DNA from: CAYFVR01 sp046541515 | Lineage (GTDB): Bacteria > Desulfobacterota > Desulfobacteria > Desulfobacterales > Desulfococcaceae | Assembly (NCBI GenBank): GCA_046541515.1 | Contig: JBKHDD010000016.1 | Coordinates: 1-49,428 of the forward strand | Length of the DNA: 49,428 nt | Direction of reading: 5' to 3' | In this document: piece after piece, positions 15,991 to 24,200 of the stretch | How the letters are laid out: the number at the start of each line of letters is the position of its first letter | How positions within the stretch are numbered: position 1 is the stretch's first letter | Notes under the pieces: model-generated | The model's input: the letters and a program-made list of their open reading frames with translations, nothing else | Told to the model about the DNA's origin: nothing | Database searches by the model: none | Position numbers and translations under genes: made by a program

Positions 15991-16722
15991 TTAAATGCCC
16001 AGGTAGGCCCGGCGCACCTCTTCGTTGGAAAGGAGATTGGCGGCGGAATCGGCCAGGGTGATCCGGCCGTTTTCCATCACGTAGCCGCGATGGGCCACCT
16101 TGAGGGCCAGGTTGGCGTTCTGCTCCACCAGAAAGATGGTGGTCCGGCTTTCGGCGTTGATTTTGGCGATGATCTCGAAAATCCGCCGGACGATCAGGGG
16201 GGCCAGCCCCAGGGAGGGCTCGTCGAGGAGCAGGAGACGGGGCCGGGCCATGAGGGCCCGGGAAATGGCGAGCATCTGCTGCTCCCCGCCGGAAAGCGTG
16301 CCGCCGTCCTGGTCGCGGCGCTCGGCCAAGATGGGGAACAGCTCGTAAACGTATTCCAGATCTCGTTGGATTTCCGTCTTGTCCCGACGCAGAAAGGCCC
16401 CCATGTCCAGGTTCTCGGCCACGGTGAGAAACGGGAATATCCGCCGTCCTTCGGGAACCTGGCAGATGCCCAGGGCCACGATTTCGTCGGGACCGATGCC
16501 ATGGATGGGCCGGCCCATGAAGAGGACTTCGCCCCTCCGGGGCGGAACCACGCCCGAAATCGACATCAGGGTGGTGGTCTTCCCGGCGCCGTTGGCGCCG
16601 ATGAGGGTGATGATTTCGCCCTCGGCCACCCGGATGTCGATGCCCTTGAGGACCCGGATTTTTCCGTACCAGGTTTCCATGCCCCGGAGTTCGAGAATCC
16701 ATTCCGCCCTGGCCTCAGCCAT
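15991..16722 (-). CDS. livF: Branched-chain amino acid ABC transporter ATP-binding protein LivF
   Basis: This 243-residue ATPase has Walker A GANGAGKTT (about 42-50), the signature LSGGEQQML, Walker B LLLLDEPSLGLAP and the switch histidine in the IFLVEQNAN region (the usual LivF variant). It supplies one of the two nucleotide-binding subunits for high-affinity uptake of leucine, isoleucine and valine or related substrates. Its start overlaps the end of livG by 8 bases. It is the last gene of the livK-H-M-G-F operon. Confidence 0.96.
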   Translation of the reverse strand: MAEARAEWILELRGMETWYGKIRVLKGIDIRVAEGEIITLIGANGAGKTTTLMSISGVVPPRRGEVLFMGRPIHGIGPDEIVALGICQVPEGRRIFPFLTVAENLDMGAFLRRDKTEIQRDLEYVYELFPILAERRDQDGGTLSGGEQQMLAISRALMARPRLLLLDEPSLGLAPLIVRRIFEIIAKINAESRTTIFLVEQNANLALKVAHRGYVMENGRITLADSAANLLSNEEVRRAYLGI

Positions 16723-17512
16723 CTTCCGCCTCCCCCAGATAGGCCTTGATCACCACCGGGTCGCGCTGAATTTCCCTGGGACCGCCCTGGGCGATTTTCC
16801 GTCCGTAATCCATGACGAAAATCCGGTCCGAAAGGCTCATGACCAGCTTCATGTCGTGCTCGATGAGCAAAATGGAAATTTTTTCCTCGTCCCGGATCCG
16901 AAGAATCAGCGCGTCGAGTTCCCGGGTTTCCTTGGGGTTCATGCCGGCGGCCGGCTCGTCGAGAAGAATCAGAAACGGATCGGTGGCCATGGCCCGGGCA
17001 ATTTCCAGTCTTCGCTGGGCCCCGTAGGGCAGATTTTTCGCCGTTTCGTTGACGAAACGCGAAAGCCCCACCCGCTCCAGGATGCCATAGCTGAGGTCCA
17101 CCGTCTCCTGCTCTTCTCCGCGGGCCGCGGGGGGGCGGAACACCGCCCCGAAAATTCCGGTCCGGCCGCGGCAGTGGCGGCCGATCATCACGTTCTCCAG
17201 GACCGTCATGTTGGCGAACAGCCGGATGTTCTGGAAGGTCCGGGCCATGCCCCGCTCGGTCACCTGGTTGGGCTTGAGTCCGTTGATCCGTTCCTTTTGG
17301 TCCGTCGTCTCCCCCGGACGCCGGATGAGGATGTCCCCCCCGGTGGGGTTGTAGATTCCGGTGATGCAGTTGAAGAAGGTGGTTTTCCCGGCGCCGTTGG
17401 GGCCGATGAGCGCCGCGATTTCCCCCTCCCGGACATCCAGGTCCAGATGATCCAGGGCGCGCAGGCCGCCGAAATCCATGGTCAGGTCCTTGACCTCGAG
17501 AATGGGTTCCAT
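16715..17512 (-). CDS. livG: Branched-chain amino acid ABC transporter ATP-binding protein LivG
   Basis: The ATG at 17512 gives 265 residues beginning MEPILEVKDLTMDFGG. Walker A is GPNGAGKTT (about 36-44). The long LivG-specific insert around GMARTFQNIRLF is present, the signature is LPYGAQRRLEIARA, and Walker B is LILLDEPAAGMNP. It pairs with LivF as the ATP-hydrolysing half of the importer. It begins 5 bases after the livM stop. The reading frame stays open far upstream, overlapping livM, but the domain start fixes the ATG at 17512. Confidence 0.96.
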   Translation of the reverse strand: MEPILEVKDLTMDFGGLRALDHLDLDVREGEIAALIGPNGAGKTTFFNCITGIYNPTGGDILIRRPGETTDQKERINGLKPNQVTERGMARTFQNIRLFANMTVLENVMIGRHCRGRTGIFGAVFRPPAARGEEQETVDLSYGILERVGLSRFVNETAKNLPYGAQRRLEIARAMATDPFLILLDEPAAGMNPKETRELDALILRIRDEEKISILLIEHDMKLVMSLSDRIFVMDYGRKIAQGGPREIQRDPVVIKAYLGEAEDG

Positions 17513-17517
17513 GGGGC

Positions 17518-18762
17518 TCACTCCGCTTCGGCCGGCGGGGAAAGGTCGGACGTCCGGAATCGGTATTTCCGGCGCGTCTGGCCGACGAGCCCCTGGGGCC
17601 GGAAGACCATCATCGTGGTCAGGGCGGCCCCGAACGCCAGCATCCGGTAATCGGAGAAGGCCCGAAGATATTCGGGCAGCAGGATCAGGATGAGCGCGCC
17701 GAGGATGACCCCGGGAATGGAGCCCATGCCGCCGAGCACCACCACCGAAAGAATGGCGGCCGATTCGAGAAAGGTGAAGCTGGCCGGATTGATGAAAGTG
17801 TTCCGGGCCGCGAACATCACCCCGGCCATGCCGGCCCATGTGGCGCCCAGGACGAAGGCGGTCAGCTTGGTCCGGGTCTTGTCGATGCCCATGGCCTGGC
17901 AGGCGATCTCGTCTTCCCGGAGGGCGATCCAGGCCCGGCCGATCCGGGAATCCTGAAGTCGGTTGACCACGAAGATGGTGAAAATCACCATGCCGATCAT
18001 CAGGAAGTAAATGTAGGAAATATCCTGATCCAGGCTCAGATCGATTCCGAAAAAACCGGGTCGGGGAATATTGGCGATTCCGGAGGGGCCGAAGGAGAAT
18101 TCGTTCCAGTTTTCCAGAACCAGCCGGATGATGGAGGCGAACCCCAGGGTCACGATGGCCAGATAGTCGCCCCGCAGCCGGAGAATGGGAAAGCCCAGGA
18201 CGATGCCGAACAGCGCCGCCAGGACCGCGCCCACCGGGAGCGCGGCCCAGAACCCCAGTCCGAAATGGTGATTGAGCAGGGCGTAGCCGTAGGCGCCCAC
18301 GGCGAAGAAGGCGACGTACCCCAGATCCAGCAGGCCGGCCAGACCCACGGTGATGTTGAGACCGAGCCCCAGGACGACGTAGATGAGAGCCTGGGTCATG
18401 ATGTTGACCTGATAGGACGAGAGCAGGAAGGGAAAGGCCAGAACCAGGGCGCCGACGGCCGCCAGGACCGGATAGCGAGCCCGGGGATCGGCGGCCAGAC
18501 GTTCCAACGGAGACGGTCGTTCTTGGCCCTCGTCCCCGTCCCCGTTCGAAGCGGAGCCGGCGTCCCGGCGGCGCATGAGAAAGCGCCAGACAAAGGAAAG
18601 GACGAAGGCCCCGCCGCCCACCCAGGCCATGTTGATCCAGCGCCATTCGACGAGCCGCTCCAGGGGATTGACCCGGATCACCATGATGGGAAAGGTGAGG
18701 AAAATGAACCAGGCGGCGACCGCGGTCGATTGCTTGAGTTCCGAAAGGAAGGTCGTTTTCAT
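17518..18762 (-). CDS. livM: Branched-chain amino acid ABC transporter permease LivM
   Basis: This 414-residue permease is longer than a minimal LivM because it has an N-terminal extension. The extension contains two hydrophobic segments and a charged linker (about 1-95) before the core. The core has GLGLNITVGLAGLLDLGYVAFFAVGAYGYA and about eight more hydrophobic segments. The EAA-like cytoplasmic loop, SRIGRAWIALREDEIACQAMGID, marks the LivM/LivH family. It forms the translocation pore with LivH. It lies 16 bases after livH. Confidence 0.95.
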   Translation of the reverse strand: MKTTFLSELKQSTAVAAWFIFLTFPIMVIRVNPLERLVEWRWINMAWVGGGAFVLSFVWRFLMRRRDAGSASNGDGDEGQERPSPLERLAADPRARYPVLAAVGALVLAFPFLLSSYQVNIMTQALIYVVLGLGLNITVGLAGLLDLGYVAFFAVGAYGYALLNHHFGLGFWAALPVGAVLAALFGIVLGFPILRLRGDYLAIVTLGFASIIRLVLENWNEFSFGPSGIANIPRPGFFGIDLSLDQDISYIYFLMIGMVIFTIFVVNRLQDSRIGRAWIALREDEIACQAMGIDKTRTKLTAFVLGATWAGMAGVMFAARNTFINPASFTFLESAAILSVVVLGGMGSIPGVILGALILILLPEYLRAFSDYRMLAFGAALTTMMVFRPQGLVGQTRRKYRFRTSDLSPPAEAE

Positions 18763-18778
18763 GTTCGATGGTTCCCGT

Positions 18779-19687
18779 CTATACCTTCTGGGCCGCGGAT
18801 CGGCCCAGAATGCCCTCGGGCCGGAAAATCAGGATCAGCACCAGCAGGGCGAAGGCGAAGACGTCCTCGTAGTCGCTGGAAACGTAGCCGGTGGCGAAGC
18901 TTTCGGTCCAGCCGAGAACCATGGCGCCCAGCACCGCGCCGGGAATGTTGCCGATGCCGCCGAGGACCGCCGCCGTGAAGGCCTTGATGCCCGCGATGAA
19001 GCCGATATTGAAATGGACCATCCCGATGTGGGAGGCGATCATGACGCCGCCCAGGGCCGCCAGCGAGGAGCCGATGACGAAGGTCGTCGAGATGACCCGG
19101 TTGACGTTGACCCCCGCCAGCATGGCCATCTGCTTGTCCTGGGCCGTGGCCCGCATGGCCTTGCCGATCCGGGTGAACTTGATGAGGAAGGTCAGCCCCG
19201 CCATGGCCGCGGCCGTGACGATCAGGATCAGCACCTCCGCGGAGCTGATGATATGGGCGACGGGGTCCAGAAATCCGAAGCTCGGAACCATCCGGGGAAA
19301 GGGAAGAAATTCGGAAGTCTGGGCCAGCAGCACGTAGTTTTGCAGGAAAATGGACATGCCGATGGCGCTGATGAGCGGCGAGAGTCGCTGCGCGTTGCGC
19401 AGGGGCTTGTAGGCGATCTTCTCCAGGGTGAAGCCGTAGGCCGCCGCGTAGCCCACCGCCAACACCAGGGACGCGGCCAGAATCGCGCTTTCGGGAATGC
19501 CCAGCACGGAGAGGACATTGGCGAAAATGAGGGCGGTGAAGGCGCCGATCATGTAGATTTCGCCGTGGGCGAAATTGATCAGCTCGATGATGCCGTAGAC
19601 CATCGTGTAGCCGAGCGCGATCAGCGCGTAGATGCTGCCGCGGGTCAGGCCGCCCAGGAAGAGTTCGAAAAAATATTCCCAGTCCAT
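18779..19687 (-). CDS. livH: Branched-chain amino acid ABC transporter permease LivH
   Basis: This 302-residue protein has LivH length and the opening GGLTRGSIYALIALGYTMVYGIIELINFAHGEIYMIGAF. It contains about eight hydrophobic segments and the coupling loop FTRIGKAMRATAQDKQMAMLAGV. It is the second pore subunit of the Liv importer. It lies 224 bases downstream of the binding-protein gene livK, with a strong hairpin between them. Confidence 0.96.
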   Translation of the reverse strand: MDWEYFFELFLGGLTRGSIYALIALGYTMVYGIIELINFAHGEIYMIGAFTALIFANVLSVLGIPESAILAASLVLAVGYAAAYGFTLEKIAYKPLRNAQRLSPLISAIGMSIFLQNYVLLAQTSEFLPFPRMVPSFGFLDPVAHIISSAEVLILIVTAAAMAGLTFLIKFTRIGKAMRATAQDKQMAMLAGVNVNRVISTTFVIGSSLAALGGVMIASHIGMVHFNIGFIAGIKAFTAAVLGGIGNIPGAVLGAMVLGWTESFATGYVSSDYEDVFAFALLVLILIFRPEGILGRSAAQKV

Positions 19688-19772
19688 GGATCGGGGCTTT
19701 CGGGTCGGAAAAGTCGTCGGCGGTCGGTTTCCAGTTTTCGGTGGCCGGCGAAACGTGGCCAGCGGCCAGAAT

Positions 19773-19828
19773 CACTGTTCACTGGCCACGGTTCGCCGAC
19801 AACTGTTCGTTGGCCGCGGTTCACCGAC
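19773..19828. repeat. Two tandem imperfect 28-bp repeats in the livK-livH gap
   Basis: The units at 19773-19800 and 19801-19828 match at 23 of 28 positions; both contain ACTGTTC, GGCC and CCGAC elements. A partial third unit may follow. No open reading frame of interest runs through them. They resemble CACTG-type intergenic repeats seen in some Desulfobacterota, but that link is from memory. Confidence 0.6.
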
Positions 19829-19842
19829 AACGGTGGGCGAAA

Positions 19843-19890
19843 TCGAGCCCGGGCCGTCGATTTCCGACGAAAATCGACGGCCCGGCTCGA
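19843..19890 (-). promoter_or_regulatory. Long hairpin between livK and livH
   Basis: TCGAGCC-c-GGGCCGTCGATTT pairs with its reverse complement ending at 19890, a stem of about 20 bp with one bulged base and an 8-base loop. It starts 21 bases after the livK stop and has no T tract on the livK-sense strand. It is therefore more like a transcript-stabilising or partially terminating element than a full intrinsic terminator. Such a hairpin could let the binding protein be made in excess over the permease subunits. Confidence 0.65.
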
Positions 19891-19911
19891 AGGAAGGGCG
19901 GTCGGCCGGAA

Positions 19912-21042
19912 TTACTCTTCCAGTTCCACGTACACGCCGTTTTGGACCTGGTACATGGAGAAGCCGATGCCGATGGCGTCGCCCTTTTCGTCGAACCGGA
20001 CGATGCCCAGAGGCGTCGCCACGAATTCGGTGGTCAGCGCGTTCCGGATCGCGTCGAACTCGGTGCTACCGGACTTCTCGATGGCGTTGAGCAGGGCAAG
20101 GGTGGCCGAATAGGCGTTCAGATAGAAGGCGCCGGGGTCTTCGTTGTACTTCTCCTTGTGGGCCTCGATGGCCGCCCGCGCGACGGGATTCCGAGTGGTG
20201 TCCTGGGGACCGGTGGCGTAGACGCCCTCGGCCATCTCGCCGGCGACCTTGATGAAGGTGTCGTCCTTGACGCCGTCGTCGGAGATGAAGGGAATCTCCA
20301 TTTTCCGGCCGCGCATCTGCATGACGATTTTGGAGGCTTCGGGGTGGTAGCCGCCGAAAATGACGCCGTCGGCGTCCGAGCGGCGAATCTTCTGCACCAC
20401 CGAGGAATAGTCCACCGCGCCGGGGGTCACGCCCTCGTAGAGCACGACCTCGGCCCCCTCCGCCTCTTCGATGAAAGTCTTGGCGAACTCGGCCAGCCCC
20501 TTGCCGTAGTCGCCCTTGTCGTGGATGACCGCCAGTTTCTTCAGACCCAGTTTTTCAAGGGCGAAATCCACCTGGAGCCGGGCCTGGGCGTCGTCGGAGG
20601 CGATGGTGCGGAAAAAATTGGGATATTCCCCGCTTTGGGTCAGGGCCGGATTGGTGGCCGAAGGCGACATGACGGCGATGTTCTTGTCTTTGTAGATGCC
20701 CAGGGCGGCCCGGGTGGCGCCGCTGCAGATGTGGCCCATGACCACGACGGCGCCGTCGGAGACCAGCTTGGTGGCGGTGTTGGTGGCGATTTCGGGCTTG
20801 CAGACGTCGTCCTCCACCAATAGCTCGATCTGGCGGCCGTTGATGCCGTTCATGGCGTTGCGTCGCTCCACCACGATTCGGGCGGCCCGCACCGAGGGAA
20901 TGCCGTAGGAGGCCAGATCGCCGCTGTGGGCCCCGGCCACGCCGAACCGGATCGGCCCGTCGTCCTGGGCCCCGGCCGGAACACTGAACGCGAACATCAG
21001 AAACGCCGCCGCCGCTATCGTCAGGATCGTTTTGCCCTTCAT
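19912..21042 (-). CDS. livK: Branched-chain amino acid ABC transporter substrate-binding protein
   Basis: This 376-residue periplasmic binding protein has a signal peptide MKGKTILTIAAAAFLMFAFSVPAGAQ (cleavage about residue 26). The LivJ/LivK fold follows, with IRFGVAGAHSGDLASYGIPSVRAARIVVERRNA, the VMGHICSGATRAALGIYKDKNI hinge region and the usual C-terminal QNGVYVELEE end. The ATG at 21042 has an AAAGGAG ribosome-binding site; an upstream in-frame ATG (21111) lies in the leader. It delivers substrate to LivHM. The promoter is visible just upstream. Confidence 0.95.
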   Translation of the reverse strand: MKGKTILTIAAAAFLMFAFSVPAGAQDDGPIRFGVAGAHSGDLASYGIPSVRAARIVVERRNAMNGINGRQIELLVEDDVCKPEIATNTATKLVSDGAVVVMGHICSGATRAALGIYKDKNIAVMSPSATNPALTQSGEYPNFFRTIASDDAQARLQVDFALEKLGLKKLAVIHDKGDYGKGLAEFAKTFIEEAEGAEVVLYEGVTPGAVDYSSVVQKIRRSDADGVIFGGYHPEASKIVMQMRGRKMEIPFISDDGVKDDTFIKVAGEMAEGVYATGPQDTTRNPVARAAIEAHKEKYNEDPGAFYLNAYSATLALLNAIEKSGSTEFDAIRNALTTEFVATPLGIVRFDEKGDAIGIGFSMYQVQNGVYVELEE

Positions 21043-21117
21043 GGTGTGCTCCTTTGGTTGGGGGGTTGCCGGTTGTCGCTGAACGGGAAAAATTTCCTCC
21101 GAATTTCGCAAACTTTG

Positions 21118-21146
21118 CTTATAACGGCACGCTCATAATGCGTCAA
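21118..21146 (-). promoter_or_regulatory. Sigma-70-type promoter of the liv operon
   Basis: On the minus strand TTGACG (21146-21141) is followed by a 17-base spacer and TATAAG (21123-21118), a near-consensus promoter. It gives livK a leader of about 70 nucleotides. Confidence 0.7.
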
Positions 21147-21172
21147 GCAAAAAACCGGCGTTGGCGAGGCCC

Positions 21173-21201
21173 TTGATTTCGACGGGGCCGTGACGTACAA
21201 C
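21173..21201 (+). promoter_or_regulatory. Candidate promoter of the giant exported protein gene
   Basis: TTGATT at 21173-21178, a 17-base spacer and TACAAC at 21196-21201 form a plausible but weak promoter. It lies about 75 bases before the ATG at 21276 and is divergent from the liv promoter. Confidence 0.4.
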
Positions 21202-21275
21202 CGATGCCGACGGCGTCCGGCGCGGAGGCCCGCCAACCGCGAGCGCCGCCATCTCCAAGACGGGAGGAGACCACC

Positions 21276-24200
21276 ATGGGACTGGGCTGGACGCTGTTGC
21301 TGGCGCTGTTGATCGCGATGATCACCGCGCCGTCGCTGGCCGGCGAAATCGGTTTCGCCGAAACCTTCGCCATCGCGGAAGATCGCGCGGCGGTGCTGGA
21401 GCAACTCTCCCCCGGCGCCGAAGAATACTACTTCTTCCACTGCCTCCACGCCCAGCATACGGGCGACGCCGCGGCCTTCGAAGCCACCATGGCCCGGTGG
21501 ATCGAGCGGCACGGCGATTCCGAGCGGGCCCGGCGGCTGCGCAACCGCCAAGCCCTGCTGGCCTATCCCGATTCACCGGCCAAAAGCCTCGACCACATCC
21601 GGCGGCTGGAAGGGCTCCGCTTCAACCACGCCCCGCCCGGCGAAACCCGAGACGGCGCTCCCCTTCCGCCCACGCTGGACCCTTCGGAGATCGATCCCCA
21701 GCGGCTGCTGGCAAAGGCGCTATCCGGCCCTCGTCCCGCGGAGGCGATGGAAACCGCCGGCCTTCCGCTGCTTCCCCCGGACCGGCTGGACGGCGACGGC
21801 CGACGGCGACTCCTGGAGCGGATGGCCCACCCGGACCATCCCGAACTGGTGGCCCTGGTTCGGGCGGAGCTGGAAAGCGGCCTGCCCTGGTCGCGCCTGC
21901 CCGGCCGGGATATGTTGCTCCTTTCCCATCTGGACCGGCTCCGGCGCGCCGTTCCCGGCCTCGCCGAGGATCGAAGCTTCGTGGGAGACTACCTGCGCCG
22001 TCTGGCCCCCGCCGCCGACGTTTCTCCGGAGGAGGACGCCGGCGTTCGCCGGGACTGGCTGGCGCGATGCTGGGAATTCCTGGCCCCGCTGCCGGAGGTC
22101 CACGCGGCCGTCCAGGCCCACGTCCTCTCCCAACTGCTGGAGCTGGACCGTCAAGAGGGTCGCCACGACCGGGACCGGTTTCTGGCCTATCTGCGCATTC
22201 CCCGCCCGGCCGATTATCTCCGGTCCGAGATTCGTCGAAGAACACCGGAAGGCTCCCGGCCGGACGTGACCGGCCTCCCCGCCGGCGACCGCCCGGTCTC
22301 CGACGAGGCGCTGGTCCGCGATTATCTCTTTCATTTCCTGGAAACGGCCGAAACCACCGCTCCCTTTGACCAATACCTTCAGTCCGATTGGCTGCGTAAC
22401 CTGTTCGCGGAAGTCAAACTGACCCGAGGCGTGGGCGATCCCGAGCGATGGATTTCCATGCTCCCTCCGGAACGGTACGCGGCCCTCAAGGACCAGGTGG
22501 TGCTGGAATTCGCGCCCGACCGGCCCCGGCGGCTGGCCGCCGACGCCCCGGTGGTCCTTCCCGCGGAGATCAAGAACGTGGACGCCCTGGTGGTTCGAAT
22601 TTACGCCCTGGACGCCTTCAATTTCTACCGGGAGCGACAACGGGAAATCTCGCCCGCCATCGAGCTGGACGGCATTTCCCCCACCTGGGAGCGGGTTCAC
22701 CGATACCCCGACCCGCCCCTGCGCCGGGCGCGACGGCGGCTGGAGTTTCCCGAACTCTCCGACCCCGGGACCTACGTAATCGACCTCATCGGCGGCGGGC
22801 TGCGCAGCCGGGCGGTGATCCGCAAGGGCGATCTCTTCGCGGTGGAACGCTCCGGTCCGGCCGGACTGGAATTCCAGGTCTTCGACGAAACCCGCAGGCG
22901 GCGGACCGACGCAATCCTCTGGCTGGACGGTCGGGAATACGCGCCGGACGAGAACGGCCTCATCCTCGTTCCCTTCAGCACCGCGCCGGGTCCCCGTCGG
23001 GCGATCCTCCGGACGGACGACCGCAGCGCCCTCCATTCCTTCCACCATCCCGCGGAAGAATACCGGCTTTCCGCCGGATTCCACATCGAACGAGAAACGT
23101 TGCTGCGGGGTCTGCGGTCCCAGGCCGTGCTTCGGCCCCGGCTGACCCTCAACGGCGAGCCGGCGAGCCTGTCCCTGCTGGAATCGCCGGTGCTGACCCT
23201 GACCCTCCGCGACGCGGACGGCGTGGACGCCCGGGAAACGGTGGAGGACATCGAACTGGCGGAGGACCGGGAAACCGCCCACCCCTTCACCGTGCCCGAG
23301 GGTCTGCGCCAAGCCACCTTGGAACTCTCCGCCCGCGTGCGGGTTCCCGGCGCCGGCGAAACGGTTCCCCTCAAAGACCAACGGGTCTTTTCCCTTAACG
23401 GCATCGACGGAACCGACAAAATCGGCGACCTGTTCCTGCGCCGTTCCGCCGATGGCTACGTCGTCGAAGCGCTGGGGAAAAACGGCGAAGCCCGTCCGGG
23501 AATCGTGGTCTACGTTCGCCTCAAGCATCGCTGGTTTCGGGAGACGGTGGTTCAGACGTTGCGCACCGACGAGGGCGGCCAGGCCCTTCTGGGACCGTTG
23601 CCGGGCATCGTCTGGGTGGAGTCGGAAACCGAGGCGGGCCCCGCGCGTCGATGGCCGATCTCCGAGGCGGAACCGCTGGGTTCCCGCGCGGTTCCGGACA
23701 TTCTCCACGGCCGGGTCGGCGCGCCGGTTCGGCTGCCCTGGAACGGCGACACCGATGGGACGCCTCCCCCGGCCCGGCTGCTGGAGGTCCGAAACCAGGT
23801 CTTCTTCGCCGACCACACCGAAACCATCCGGTTTGAGCCCGGGTTTTTGGTGATCGATCCGCCGGCGGGAGGAGACTATCTGCTCTTCCCACGCGGGACG
23901 GACGCGCAGATCCGGCTTCGAATCGCCGGAGGCGAGGCCCGGGACGGCTGGCTGTTCGGGGCGGGGCGCATGCTGGAAGCGCCGGCGTTGGAACCGTTGG
24001 GGATCGGTTCCGTGCATGCGGGCCCCGACCAGGTGGTGGCCAACATCGGCGGCGCGGGACCGTTCACCCGCATTCACATGCTGGCCACCCGATTCGCGCC
24101 CGCCTACGACGCCGCCGCCAATCTGGGCCACGAATCGCCCCCGGCCGGCGGCCACCATCGTCTTTCGACGCCGGCGTCGATCTACGACGCGGGCCGGACG

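Noticed and set aside
19773..19828. CRISPR repeats
   Set aside because: The 28-bp units are directly adjacent without spacers, differ at five positions, and no cas genes are nearby.
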